From assembly GCA_016714125.1 (NCBI GenBank), contig JADJNX010000020.1, forward strand, positions 124,001 to 188,000: DNA of 64,000 nucleotides, in the 5' to 3' direction. The notes beneath the pieces were generated by a model. The model was not told the origin of the DNA and made no database searches. It saw only the letters and a list, made by a program, of their open reading frames with translations. The position numbers and the translations under genes were made by a program. Below, in pieces: positions 1 through 8,979 of this stretch. The DNA comes from Ignavibacteriales bacterium (GTDB lineage: Bacteria > Bacteroidota > Ignavibacteria > Ignavibacteriales > Ignavibacteriaceae). The first letter of the stretch is position 1, and each line of letters opens with the position of its first letter.

Positions 1-474
1 AATATCAGACCTGATGTTGTGATAATAGGAAAAGCACTTTCGGGTGGTTGTTATCCTGTTTCTGCAGTTCTTTCCGACAGGGAAGTGTTGGGAGTGTTTA
101 ACCCCGGTGACCATGGTTCAACATTTGGCGGAAACCCGCTTGGTGCTGCTGTCGCCCGTGAGAGTCTTAAAGTTTTGGTAGAAGAGAAACTTATTGAGAA
201 TTCATTTGAACTCGGAAACTATTTTAGAGCTGAGCTTAATGAAATTCCTTCAAAACATGTAAAATTGATCAGAGGAAAAGGATTATTCATCGGAGTTGAA
301 CTTCATGAAGAAGCCGGTGGTGCCAGAAGATTCTGCGAAGCACTCGCTGAAAGAGGCATCCTCTGCAAAGAAACTCATACCCATGTTATCAGATTTGCTC
401 CACCACTTGTAATCAAGAAAGAGCAAATTGACGAAGCATTGGTTAAAATAAAAGAAGTTCTTTTGATGCCATAA
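1..474 (+). CDS. rocD: Ornithine--oxo-acid aminotransferase, C-terminal part
   Basis: The reading frame is open from base 1, so the gene starts upstream of the window; only about 157 C-terminal residues are present. They contain the PLP-lysine motif GKALSGG, followed by the HGSTFGGNPLG phosphate-binding segment and the small C-terminal domain with RGKGLFIGVEL, all typical of class III (ornithine/acetylornithine-type) aminotransferases. The family transfers the delta-amino group of ornithine to 2-oxoglutarate, giving glutamate semialdehyde in the cytoplasm. The segment YPVSAVLSDREVLGVFNPGDHGSTF fits ornithine aminotransferase better than ArgD. A hairpin terminator follows 23 bases after the stop, so this is the end of a transcription unit. 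Confidence 0.85.
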   Translation, partial: NIRPDVVIIGKALSGGCYPVSAVLSDREVLGVFNPGDHGSTFGGNPLGAAVARESLKVLVEEKLIENSFELGNYFRAELNEIPSKHVKLIRGKGLFIGVELHEEAGGARRFCEALAERGILCKETHTHVIRFAPPLVIKKEQIDEALVKIKEVLLMP

Positions 475-497
475 GGCACATGAAGAGATATTTTGAG

Positions 498-527
498 GAG
501 GCTGTCATTTGTCACAGCCTCTTCGTT
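498..527 (+). terminator. Hairpin terminator after rocD
   Basis: Perfect 8-bp arms GAGGCTGT (498-505) and ACAGCCTC (514-521) are followed by a short T-rich tract. It lies just after the rocD stop and before the ptsN-like gene. The stem core resembles the terminators at 17266, 20194 and 46887. Confidence 0.6.
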
Positions 528-607
528 TATAATAATTTAATTTTATTGACAATCAAATATTGATTAAGTTTATTCTTGATCAAAAAAAATAATTTGGACA
601 TATAGAC

Positions 608-1081
608 ATGAAACTTTCTGACCTGTTAAAAACAGAATTTGTAATTCCTGAGCTGAGTGGCAGCAGCAAGGAAGAAGTAATTGATGAGATGGTTAATCTT
701 TTTGCTGAAGATCCGCGCGTTAATGACCTTGAAAAAGTAAGGACTGCGGTATTTGAAAGAGAAAAGATTATCTCAACCGGAATCGGGAAGAATTTTGCTC
801 TCCCTCACGGAAAAACTGATTCAATTACCGAGATTCTTTGTGCATTCGGAAAGAGTACCCGTCCGATTGAGTATAATTCACACGATGGTCAACCTGTACA
901 TCTCGTTTTCCTTCTTGTGGGGAAAGAAAATTTGGTAAGCCTGCACATCAAATTGCTCAGCAGAATCTCCAGAATGATGACCAAAGACGAATTTCGCCGT
1001 AAATTGATGGATGCCAAAACTTCCGAAGAGATTATGGAAATTTTCTCCGGTGAAGAAGCAACCTACTACGATAATTTATAG
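608..1081 (+). CDS. ptsN: PTS IIA-like nitrogen-regulatory protein (PtsN type)
   Basis: A 157-residue single-domain protein of the PTS EIIA type 2 (fructose/nitrogen) family. The phospho-acceptor histidine is His67 in ALPHGKT, preceded by STGIGKNFA, the hallmark of this family. The length matches PtsN proteins (about 150-160 aa). No membrane EIIB/EIIC gene is adjacent, so a regulatory role, sensing the phosphorylation state of the PTS chain in the cytoplasm, is more likely than sugar transport (inference). It starts 134 bases after rocD and is followed after 3 bases by an uncharacterised gene and then lgt, suggesting one operon through rlmB. Confidence 0.8.
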   Translation: MKLSDLLKTEFVIPELSGSSKEEVIDEMVNLFAEDPRVNDLEKVRTAVFEREKIISTGIGKNFALPHGKTDSITEILCAFGKSTRPIEYNSHDGQPVHLVFLLVGKENLVSLHIKLLSRISRMMTKDEFRRKLMDAKTSEEIMEIFSGEEATYYDNL

Positions 1082-1084
1082 CCC

Positions 1085-1606
1085 ATGTCTTTAAGAAAGC
1101 AGGAGGGTGTTCCTAAAATACCCAAAACCCGTAAAAAGACAATTGATAAGGTGAAGAGCAGCACTCCGACTAAAACGGAGGACCTCATCGAATACACAGG
1201 ATCTGTTTATTACAAGTATGACAAGGTCTTTAAAAAACAGTTTTATGTTCTTACAATCGCCACGGTAAAAGAATTTGTGTATCTTGATTATGAACTCTCT
1301 GTGGATGTCAGGAGAGTAAAGAATGTGATTGACATAAGTTTGCTTGGGTTAAACACAAGACAATCTTACCATGTTCAAGCCGGACCCGCCAGAGTTGACC
1401 TTCAGTTTGAAGATTTATATGGAGTTTACACCTTTAATGTGATCAAACAGGATGGTAGTATCAATTCAGTTGTAATTGACTTTAACATCTACAAAAAAGA
1501 GATGATACTGGTTGAAGAATCGATGCCTGACAAAAAAAACAACAGGCTCTTTTGCAGTTTTAAACTTTCCCCCGAACGAAACACTTTTGAAGAGGTTTAT
1601 AAATAG
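1085..1606 (+). CDS. Uncharacterised 173-aa protein in ptsN-lgt operon
   Basis: I do not recognise this family. The first ~30 residues are very basic (many Lys/Arg plus Pro and Thr) and probably disordered. The rest alternates hydrophobic and polar residues with beta-rich stretches (TGSVYYKYDKVFKKQFYV, YELSVDVRRVKNVIDISLLG) and no catalytic motif. There is no signal peptide or membrane segment, so it is presumably cytoplasmic. The gene sits 3 bases after the ptsN-like gene, and its stop codon directly abuts the lgt start, which argues for co-transcription and a real protein rather than a chance frame. Confidence 0.65.
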   Translation: MSLRKQEGVPKIPKTRKKTIDKVKSSTPTKTEDLIEYTGSVYYKYDKVFKKQFYVLTIATVKEFVYLDYELSVDVRRVKNVIDISLLGLNTRQSYHVQAGPARVDLQFEDLYGVYTFNVIKQDGSINSVVIDFNIYKKEMILVEESMPDKKNNRLFCSFKLSPERNTFEEVYK

Positions 1607-2490
1607 ATGTACCCTGAGATTTTAACTATCGGGCCATTCACCGTACACAGTTATGGATTAATGCTCGGAATTTCCTTTATCGTTGCAAGCTGGATGCTTT
1701 CAAAAGAATTTGAAAGAAGGGGAGTGGATTCAAACCTTGCAACCGAAATCACTCTTTTAGCAATAATTTTTGGAGTTCTCGGCAGCAAATTGTTCCATCT
1801 TTTTGCAAATCCTGACGAATTTAGAAACGATCCTATTGGTGCACTTTTTCACCGGGTGGTCTAACCTTCCACGGTGGTTTGCTGCTCGCAATGCTTGCCA
1901 TTTACATCAGAATGCGGATGAAAAAAATCCCGTTTTTGTTTGTAGCTGATTCTGTGGTTCCCGCTCTTGCGCTTGCTTACGGAATAGGTAGAATCGGTTG
2001 TCACCTCGCCGGCGACGGCGATTACGGTCTGCCAACTGATCTTCCATGGGGCACAAACTACGAAAATGGTATTGTAAAGCCTTCAATGATGTTCCTCGGT
2101 TCAAAGGTTGCAAGTGCTTACCCGGGTGGACTTGTGCCCGATAACACGCCTCTGCATCCAACACCAATTTATGAATTTATAGCAATGTCCATTTTTGCAT
2201 TTGTACTCTACAAATTGCAACGAAAAGACTGGCCAACAGGGAAATTGTTCTCAATTTATCTGATGGGTGCAGGAATTGAACGACTTCTCATTGAGATCAT
2301 TCGGTTAAACCCTGCAGTTTTCCTTGGATTAAGCGAAGCGCAGCTTGTAGCTATTGGGCTGGTTATCGCAGGAAGTTTTGGGTTGTATTATTACACTTAC
2401 CAGAATCCCAATAAACCACGGTTTGTTCCACCCGATTCTATCAAGCCTAAAAAAGAGGAGAAAACAACTCCTCACAAGACAAAAAAATGA
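1607..2490 (+). CDS. lgt: Prolipoprotein diacylglyceryl transferase, frameshifted
   Basis: Lgt is the inner-membrane enzyme that moves diacylglycerol from phosphatidylglycerol to the lipobox cysteine of prolipoproteins. The N-terminal part (to base 1864) has the ILTIGPFTVHSYGLMLG start. The second part supplies the membrane helices, GIGRIGCHLAGDGDYG and HPTPIYEF motifs. The frame breaks inside a T5 run at 1845-1849: adding one T restores FSPGGLTFHGG, the conserved Lgt segment with the active-site His. The full product would be ~294 aa plus a Lys-rich tail. Because Lgt is needed for lipoprotein maturation and the window encodes lipoproteins, a sequencing or assembly error is more likely than a dead gene. 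The stop overlaps the rlmB start (ATGA). Confidence 0.85.
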
Positions 2491-3227
2491 GTGAATCCAT
2501 TGTAATTGTTGGAAGGAAGCCTGTCCTTGAAGCACTAAAGGCTTCCGGTAAAGTGGATGTCGTCTTTTTTTTGAAAGGAATCCGCGGAGAACTTCTTAAA
2601 GAAATCTCCGAACTTGCAGCTAATCGAAGAATTTCGGTTTTGGAGGTGGATCAAAGAAAATTTGATACCCTTTCAAAGGGAGCCGAAACCACTCAAGGCG
2701 TAGCTGCCAAGATTCAGGCATTTCAGACCTGGTCGCTTCAGGAAGTGATTACTTATTCGCTCAGACGCAACAAACTTCTTCTTGCACTCGATTCGGTTCA
2801 AGACCCCCAAAATCTTGGGGCAATAATACGAACCGCCGAATGTGCCGGTGTTGATGGGATAATCACCACCGTACACAACAGTGCACCTTTGAGCATGACG
2901 GCTTTTAAGACCTCTGCCGGTGCCGCTGCCTACATGAAAATCTGTGAAGTGAATAATCTTGTCACCGCAATGGAAGAATGTAAAAAAGCGGGTTTCTGGT
3001 CACTTGGCACAGCCATCGATGAAAAAAAACATACACCAAAAATCGACTACAATTCCCCGCTTCTTATCGTATCAGGTAATGAAGAAAAAGGGCTTCGCCG
3101 CCTCGTAAAAGAAAACTGCGATTTCCTTATCACCATCCCGATGCTCGGCGAAATCCAATCACTTAATGTCTCCGTCGCCACCGGCGTTATCCTCTTCAAC
3201 ACCCTCCGCGAACGGGGAGCATGGTGA
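2487..3227 (+). CDS. rlmB: 23S rRNA 2'-O-ribose methyltransferase (RlmB/TrmH, SPOUT)
   Basis: A 246-residue SPOUT methyltransferase. An N-terminal substrate-binding domain (GRKPVLEALK at ~9-18, residues 1-80) precedes the knotted catalytic domain with the three TrmH motifs: LDSVQDPQNLGAIIRTAECAG, LLIVSGNEEKGL and IPMLGEIQSLNVSVATGVIL. Family members methylate the 2'-hydroxyl of a 23S rRNA guanosine (G2251 in E. coli) using S-adenosylmethionine; close paralogues act on other rRNA or tRNA sites, so the exact target is inferred. The start overlaps the lgt stop by four bases. A period-8 repeat array begins one base after its stop codon. Confidence 0.85.
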   Translation: MSESIVIVGRKPVLEALKASGKVDVVFFLKGIRGELLKEISELAANRRISVLEVDQRKFDTLSKGAETTQGVAAKIQAFQTWSLQEVITYSLRRNKLLLALDSVQDPQNLGAIIRTAECAGVDGIITTVHNSAPLSMTAFKTSAGAAAYMKICEVNNLVTAMEECKKAGFWSLGTAIDEKKHTPKIDYNSPLLIVSGNEEKGLRRLVKENCDFLITIPMLGEIQSLNVSVATGVILFNTLRERGAW

Positions 3228-3228
3228 T

Positions 3229-3264
3229 TAATGCAGTAATGCAATAATCCAATAATGCAGTAAT
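3229..3264 (+). repeat. Period-8 tandem array (TAATGCAG unit)
   Basis: Four consecutive 8-base units (TAATGCAG, TAATGCAA, TAATCCAA, TAATGCAG) plus a half unit start one base after the rlmB stop codon. There is no open frame. It is one of a family of degenerate 7-9 bp arrays in the spacers of this window. Confidence 0.75.
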
Positions 3265-3420
3265 TTTTGGTGGAATAAGAGTCTCCAGCACGAGGTTAGG
3301 AAAATGGCCTCACAGATTTTGGGTTCTTCATTTTTTGTTAGTTTACAGGTTGCACTATTAAATAGACATAATTTTGGAGAACCCTTTTTTAATATCACGG
3401 CCTATTGTTTAATAATTCCT

Positions 3421-3540
3421 TGGTGCGCTCTGTGTGCTCGGTGGTTTAATCCCCTTCTTTGCGTTCTCCTCGCCCTTTGCGGTTCCTCTCAAAACCCTCC
3501 TCCGTGTGCTCTGTGTGCTCTGTGGTCTTTCCCCGCTACT
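3421..3540 (+). repeat. Period-9 degenerate word array (CTCTGTGTG / CTTTGCGGT)
   Basis: Nine-base words of two kinds, CTCTGTGNG-like and CTTTGCGNT-like, are strung together with diverged spacers. The same words recur at 28873-29024 and 29704-29880. The 431-base gap 3228-3658 holds this array and the one at 3229. I see no gene or convincing promoter in the rest of it, although TAAATTTG at 3618-3625 matches the Bacteroidota -7 consensus TAnnTTTG upstream of the aminotransferase. Confidence 0.65.
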
Positions 3541-3658
3541 TCGCTAACGCGCTACTTTCTCCCGCCTCCCCCTTAATTAAAATACCTTCAAATCAATTCT
3601 GTCTCGTGAAAATTTGTTAAATTTGATGACTTAAAATTTTGAAATCAGGATTAAAATT

Positions 3659-4858
3659 ATGACACCAGAAGCAATAAAACCGGCGGTTAGAACCGACAAT
3701 ATTACCTATGCCATCAGGGACATCCTGTTGGTAGCAGACGAAGTTGCAAAGACGGGAAAAGAGATGCTTTATCTAAATATTGGGGATCCCAATATCTACG
3801 ATTTTGAGCCACCCCGCCACCTTATTGAAGCATCTTATGATGCTATGTTACGGAACAAAAACGGTTATGCTCCTTCATCGGGAATAAAAGATGCCGTTGA
3901 AGCTATCAGAAATGAAGCCGGACGAAAAGGGATCAAAAACATCCACGATGTATTTGTTACCCACGGAGCCAGCGAAGCGATTGATATCTGTCTCACTGCA
4001 CTGGTAAACGATGGTGAGAATGTACTCACACCAACCCCCGGATATCCACTTTATACCGCGATTTCAGCCAAATTGTCAGCTTATGAAAATCCATATTACC
4101 TCGATGAATCAAACGGTTGGCAGCCTGATATTGAAGATATTAAAAAGAAAATCAACAGTAAAACAAAAGCGATAGTGTTGATCAACCCAAATAATCCAAC
4201 AGGTTCTCTCTACAAAAAAGAGATTCTTGAAGAGATCATAAAACTTGCGGATGAGAACAATCTGGTGATCTTTGCGGATGAAATTTATGATAAACTCCTT
4301 TTTGACGGACAAAAACATATCTCGATTGCCTCACTAAATTCTGAAGTTCCTTGCATCACTTTTGGTGGATTATCCAAAAACTACATGGTTCCCGGATTTA
4401 GAATTGGTTGGGGAGTGGTAAGCGGAAATATCAACAAACTCAAAGATTATCTTAACGCTATCAATCGAATTCTCCGTTCAAGACTTTCAGCAAATCATCC
4501 TGAACAATATGGCATTAAAATAGCTCTTGAAGGTGACCAGTCACATCTTGTTGAAGCAATGAAAAAACTTCAGGTGAGAAGAGACATCACCTTCGAAATG
4601 TTGAATCAGGTTGAAGGAATCAGTTGCGTAAAACCTGAAGGTGCGTTTTATGCTTTCCCCAAAATTGAGATCGATAAACCTGATTTGGAATTCGTTTCAG
4701 GCCTTATAAAAGAGACCGGTGTTGTGGTTGTTCACGGTAGTGGATTTGGACAAGTGCCGGGAACACATCACTTCAGAGTGGTTTTCCTTCCGAATGATGA
4801 AATTCTCAGAAAAGCATATCAAAGGATTGGTGATTTTTATAAAAAATTTACCTCCTGA
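3659..4858 (+). CDS. PLP-dependent aminotransferase, class I (alanine/aspartate type)
   Basis: A 399-residue fold-type I aminotransferase. Visible motifs: substrate-side NIGDPNIYDF near residue 40, HGASEAIDI cofactor motif, NPNNPTGSLY, FADEIYDKL with the PLP-ring aspartate, and GGLSKNYMVPGFRIGWG with the Schiff-base lysine. The last motif, together with the full-length layout, matches the AlaA-like group that makes alanine from pyruvate and glutamate; aspartate or another 2-oxo acid remains possible. It is cytoplasmic. The gene stands alone on the + strand between a repeat-filled spacer and the M16 peptidase gene 130 bases downstream. Confidence 0.8.
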   Translation: MTPEAIKPAVRTDNITYAIRDILLVADEVAKTGKEMLYLNIGDPNIYDFEPPRHLIEASYDAMLRNKNGYAPSSGIKDAVEAIRNEAGRKGIKNIHDVFVTHGASEAIDICLTALVNDGENVLTPTPGYPLYTAISAKLSAYENPYYLDESNGWQPDIEDIKKKINSKTKAIVLINPNNPTGSLYKKEILEEIIKLADENNLVIFADEIYDKLLFDGQKHISIASLNSEVPCITFGGLSKNYMVPGFRIGWGVVSGNINKLKDYLNAINRILRSRLSANHPEQYGIKIALEGDQSHLVEAMKKLQVRRDITFEMLNQVEGISCVKPEGAFYAFPKIEIDKPDLEFVSGLIKETGVVVVHGSGFGQVPGTHHFRVVFLPNDEILRKAYQRIGDFYKKFTS

Positions 4859-4988
4859 AATTTTTCATAAAAAGCCGATTTTAACCATCTAAAGCCAATT
4901 TTGCGGGTGATAACTTCACCCGCAGTTTGCTTAAAGTCTTTAATATCTCTATATTTAAAGTTTGATTTATTCTACTTAACGGACATGT

Positions 4989-6239
4989 TTGAAAAACATA
5001 AATATTTCCACATTACCCGGTGGCACGATTGTTGTCTCCGAGCATGTACCTTACGTCCAATCATTTTCACTTGGATTCTGGTACAACACGGGATCATGCG
5101 ACGAAACCCCTGAAACAAGCGGTATTTCGCATTTTCTCGAACACATGCTTTTTAAAGGCACAAAACGCCGCTCAGCTAAAAAAATCTCCGATGAGATCGA
5201 GTCACTTGGCGGTTACATAAATGCTTTTACTGCGAAGGAGCACACCTGCTATTATGCAAGGGGGATGGCTTCCAATTTTGGAAAAACATTTGATGTTATA
5301 GCAGATATGATTCAATATCCACTCCTGAAGGAGAAGGATATTAAAAATGAGATCGGTGTAATCATGGATGAATTAAACGATCTTAATGACAATCCCGATG
5401 AACTGGTTTTTGACAAGTTTGAAGAGCTGGTTTTTCCCGGGCTTCCACTTGGATATCCGATTTTGGGTTCCGAGTCGAATGTTTCTTCCTTTAACAGGGA
5501 GATGGTGGTATCACATTTTGATCATCACTACACCAAAGGGAACCTGCTGATCTCGGCATCGGGGAATATAAGTCATGAACAGCTTCTAAAACTGGCTGAA
5601 AAATATATCAAAAAAGAGACAACAACTGCAGTAATTGATCGTCAATACGCTTGTGATGTGGTTGGATCCGAACATTATATTGCAAAAGAAACCGAACAGG
5701 TTTACAGTATCCTTGGCACCAAAAGTGTCGGTTACAACAGTGGACAGAGACTGCCTCTTAACCTTCTTTCCCTTATTCTGGGAGAAGGCACAAGCAGCAG
5801 ACTTTACCAAAACATCAGGGAAAAACTTGGTATCACATACCAAATCAACAGTTTCATCAATTTTTATCGTGACGCTTCATCGTTTGGAATCTATTTTTCC
5901 ACAAACACGGGCAGTTTCGATAAGGCGATGAAAAATATTGAAAAAGAACTTAACCGTTTCAGAGAAAAAGGGATCAACGAACGGGAATTAAAAAGAGCCA
6001 AAGAGTATTTGAAGGGAAGTATCCTTCTTTCACTCGAAAGCACTTCAAACAGAATGATTAGAATGGCAAATTTGATCTTGAACCACGGCAGGATAATTCC
6101 TGTTGAAGAGGTGATAGGTAAGATTGATGCCGTCTCGGCAGATGAGATCAAAGTTCTTGCGGAAGAACTGCTGAGATTTGAAAATTTTACAAAAGTATTT
6201 ATTAAACCGCAAACCAAACTGATAACTACCGCAGCATAG
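4989..6239 (+). CDS. M16 family zinc metallopeptidase
   Basis: A 416-residue pitrilysin/processing-peptidase-like protein. The inverted zinc motif HFLEH is at residues 48-52, with the downstream acidic stretch (IGVIMDELNDLND) expected to supply the distal Glu. The second half carries the inactive M16 domain, including the Arg-Tyr-type loop GEGTSSRLYQNIREKLGITY. No signal peptide is visible, so it is probably cytoplasmic. The start is a TTG: an in-frame stop at 4977 leaves no upstream ATG, while the ATG at 4985 is in another frame. The gene ends 12 bases before nuoG, whose ribosome site AGGAGAAGG lies at the junction, so the two are likely co-transcribed. Confidence 0.85.
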   Translation: MKNINISTLPGGTIVVSEHVPYVQSFSLGFWYNTGSCDETPETSGISHFLEHMLFKGTKRRSAKKISDEIESLGGYINAFTAKEHTCYYARGMASNFGKTFDVIADMIQYPLLKEKDIKNEIGVIMDELNDLNDNPDELVFDKFEELVFPGLPLGYPILGSESNVSSFNREMVVSHFDHHYTKGNLLISASGNISHEQLLKLAEKYIKKETTTAVIDRQYACDVVGSEHYIAKETEQVYSILGTKSVGYNSGQRLPLNLLSLILGEGTSSRLYQNIREKLGITYQINSFINFYRDASSFGIYFSTNTGSFDKAMKNIEKELNRFREKGINERELKRAKEYLKGSILLSLESTSNRMIRMANLILNHGRIIPVEEVIGKIDAVSADEIKVLAEELLRFENFTKVFIKPQTKLITTAA

Positions 6240-6251
6240 GAGAAGGACTGA

Positions 6252-7916
6252 ATGGGAAAGTTTATTTTGGACGGACAAGAGATAGGTTTTAAGCCGGGCC
6301 AAACAATTATAGAGGCAGCCAAGGAAGTGGGAGTGGATATTCCACATTTTTGTTGGCACCCCTCGTTAAGTGTTTCCGGTAACTGTCGTGTTTGTTTAGT
6401 TGAAGTTGAAAAGATGCCGAAGCTTGCAATTGCATGTGCCACTCAAGCCTCGGAAGGAATGGTTGTACATACCGAATCGACGAAAGCTCTCTCAGCCCGT
6501 CAAGCAGTTATGGAGTTCCTCCTTATCAATCACCCGCTTGATTGTCCAATATGTGACGAAGCCGGTGAATGTAAACTTCAAGACTATACTTTTAGCCACA
6601 GCGTTGGTGAAAGCCGTTTCACAGAAGAAAAACAGCACAAAGAAAAAAGGGTTCCTTTGGGACCTCATGTGATGTTCGACGGCGACCGTTGTATCTCCTG
6701 TTCCCGCTGTATCCGTTTTTGTGATGAAATCGCAGGTGAATCCGAGCTCACCTTTGTGAACAGAGGTGACCGAGTGACAATTCAAACCTTCCCCGGAAAA
6801 GAACTTAAAAATCCATATTCCCTTTGTGTTACTGATATTTGTCCAGTTGGTGCTTTAACAAACCGTGATTTTCGGTTTAAAGCACGTGTTTGGGATATGT
6901 CGAACACATCATCTGTTTGCCCGGGCTGTTCCCGCGGTTGTAATGTTGATGTTTGGGTAAGAAGCAACGAAATTTTACGTTTAACTCCTCGTGAAAACGA
7001 AGAAGTGAACAATGTTTGGATGTGTGATGAAGGAAGACTCAACACCTGGAAACATGTTAATGCCGGTGACAGAGTTGATGGCCCACAGATCAGACGCGGC
7101 GAAGGTTTAAGCAAAGCAACCTGGGATGAAATTTATTCAAAAGCTTCGGCAGAATTGCACGGTTTTACAGCAAATGAAATAGCTTTCATTGGTTCAGCAA
7201 GATCTACTGTTGAAGACAACCATCTCCTTGCAAAGTTGGCGAATCATCTTCATTGCAAAAATATTGATTTCCCAAGACACATTGTTCCGGGAAGTGGTGA
7301 CAAAATTCTTCGCAAAGAGGACAAAACACCAAATTCAGCGGGTGCACTTGCAGCAGGCATTTCCCCCGTTAAAGACGGACTTGCATTTGAAGAGATAATG
7401 ACTGCTGTTAAATCACACAAAATTAAAGCTCTTGTTGTGGTTGAAGAAGACATTGCCGCAATGGACGAAAAATATGCCACAGCCCTGAAACAACTTCAGC
7501 TTCTTGTGGTGTTGGCTTCAAACTTTAATGCCACAACAGAGTTGGCACATATCGTTATACCGGCAGCAACCTGGACTGAAAAAAATGGTGTCTTCATCAA
7601 TTTTGAAGGAAGAGCTCAGAGAATTCGTCCCGCAGTGGCTACCGAACAGATGGACAGAAGTCTTGATGGATTTAGCATGAGCCGACTGGATAAATTTGGT
7701 ACCAAATTTGACCGTTGGGGCAATTACAAAAAATATGACGCTCGTCCGGTATGGAGAATATTTTTAGATCTTGGGCATCTGCTCGGTCTGAAAGCCAAAT
7801 TCGAATTTGCAGAGGATGTTTGGGAAGATTTCACGAAACATTCTCCCGGATTTCACGGAATCACATACGATGAACTCGGTGAAATGGGACTCACAGTAAA
7901 AAAGAACTACATATAG
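6252..7916 (+). CDS. nuoG: NADH-quinone oxidoreductase subunit G, short form
   Basis: The iron-sulfur subunit of complex I, on the peripheral arm facing the cytoplasm. Cys34, Cys45, Cys48 and Cys62 form the [2Fe-2S] site; a His/Cys 4Fe-4S segment (HPLDCPICDEAGECKLQ) and a ferredoxin-like CISCSRCIRFC cluster site follow. A CPGCSRGCN segment then begins the molybdopterin-oxidoreductase-like region. At 554 residues it is much shorter than E. coli NuoG (908), with only part of the C-terminal domain left, a form seen in other lineages. It is the first of nuoG-H-I, with 21 bases to nuoH. Confidence 0.9.
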   Translation: MGKFILDGQEIGFKPGQTIIEAAKEVGVDIPHFCWHPSLSVSGNCRVCLVEVEKMPKLAIACATQASEGMVVHTESTKALSARQAVMEFLLINHPLDCPICDEAGECKLQDYTFSHSVGESRFTEEKQHKEKRVPLGPHVMFDGDRCISCSRCIRFCDEIAGESELTFVNRGDRVTIQTFPGKELKNPYSLCVTDICPVGALTNRDFRFKARVWDMSNTSSVCPGCSRGCNVDVWVRSNEILRLTPRENEEVNNVWMCDEGRLNTWKHVNAGDRVDGPQIRRGEGLSKATWDEIYSKASAELHGFTANEIAFIGSARSTVEDNHLLAKLANHLHCKNIDFPRHIVPGSGDKILRKEDKTPNSAGALAAGISPVKDGLAFEEIMTAVKSHKIKALVVVEEDIAAMDEKYATALKQLQLLVVLASNFNATTELAHIVIPAATWTEKNGVFINFEGRAQRIRPAVATEQMDRSLDGFSMSRLDKFGTKFDRWGNYKKYDARPVWRIFLDLGHLLGLKAKFEFAEDVWEDFTKHSPGFHGITYDELGEMGLTVKKNYI

Positions 7917-7937
7917 TTTAACGGAGATATCTGATAA

Positions 7938-8969
7938 ATGGAATCTTTGATCATTGCAGGCATAGCGTTAGTAAAGGTGCTTATCCTTGCCAATATTATC
8001 CTGCTTACGGTTTCGTATCTTGTTTATTTTGAACGAAAGATTTCTGCATGGGCGCAGAGCAGGGTTGGTCCAAACAGAGTTGGTTACGCCGGTTTATTGC
8101 AGCCATTTGCGGATGTGTTTAAACTTTTGCTGAAGGAGGATATAGTCCCCACTCAAGCAAATAAAACCATCCACACCCTTGCCCCTTTTCTTGCTTTGTT
8201 TGTGGCATTTACCACATACGCAGTAATTCCATGGGGACCAGATGTAACGATATTCGGCAGGGTTATTGAACTTTCAGTAGTGCCAAATATTAATGCGGGG
8301 ATCCTGTATGTTCTTGCACTTACTTCAATCGGAGTTTATGCGATAACACTATCAGGTTGGTCTTCCGGATCAAAATATTCACTTCTTGGTGGAGTTAGGG
8401 CATCTGCACAGATGATCTCTTATGAAATTTCGATGGGATTTTCTGTTGCCGGAGTTCTTATCTTTTCACAATCTCTTCTACCGTCTGAAATTGTTAAATC
8501 GCAGAGTGGATTGATGTGGAATGCATTCCTTCAGCCGATTGGATTTATCACATTTGTTACTGCGGCTTTCGCCGAGACAAACCGTCTTCCTTTCGATTTG
8601 CCTGAAGCTGAACCCGAGTTGGTTGGTGGTTTCCACACCGAATATTCCAGTATGAAGTTTGCAGCATTTTTCCTTGCTGAATATGCAAACATGATGATTG
8701 CATCGGCTCTCATCGTTACTCTCTATCTGGGTGGCTGGCAGGTGCCTTATCTTGAGAAACTTGGACTTTCTGCAGGTTGGGAAGCTATCATTCAAGTGGC
8801 GGCATTTTTCACCAAACTTGTCTTTTTGATGTTCTTTTTCATCTGGGTAAGATGGAGTATCCCCCGTTTCAGGTATGACCAATTGATGGATATCGGTTGG
8901 AAGGTTATGTTCCCGCTCGCCCTTTTGAATGTGCTTTGGGCAGCAGTATTAGCAATGCTTATTAAGTAG
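7938..8969 (+). CDS. nuoH: NADH-quinone oxidoreductase subunit H
   Basis: A 343-residue polytopic inner-membrane protein with about eight helices. It forms the heel of complex I that contacts the quinone channel. Diagnostic segments are ERKISAWAQSRVGPNRVGYAGLLQPFADVFKLLLKED near the N-terminus and AFAETNRLPFDLPEAEPELVGGFHTEYSSMKF, the acidic quinone-proximal loop. The length is normal for the family. It lies between nuoG and nuoI with gaps of 21 and 10 bases; the AGGAG before nuoI overlaps the nuoH end. Confidence 0.95.
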   Translation: MESLIIAGIALVKVLILANIILLTVSYLVYFERKISAWAQSRVGPNRVGYAGLLQPFADVFKLLLKEDIVPTQANKTIHTLAPFLALFVAFTTYAVIPWGPDVTIFGRVIELSVVPNINAGILYVLALTSIGVYAITLSGWSSGSKYSLLGGVRASAQMISYEISMGFSVAGVLIFSQSLLPSEIVKSQSGLMWNAFLQPIGFITFVTAAFAETNRLPFDLPEAEPELVGGFHTEYSSMKFAAFFLAEYANMMIASALIVTLYLGGWQVPYLEKLGLSAGWEAIIQVAAFFTKLVFLMFFFIWVRWSIPRFRYDQLMDIGWKVMFPLALLNVLWAAVLAMLIK

Positions 8970-8979
8970 GAGATTCGAT

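Noticed and set aside
3304..3576. 90-aa open frame rich in Leu-Cys-Ala
   Set aside because: It is read from the period-9 word array; the Cys-Ala-Leu repeats are a by-product of CTCTGTGTG-type words and no ribosome site or domain is present.
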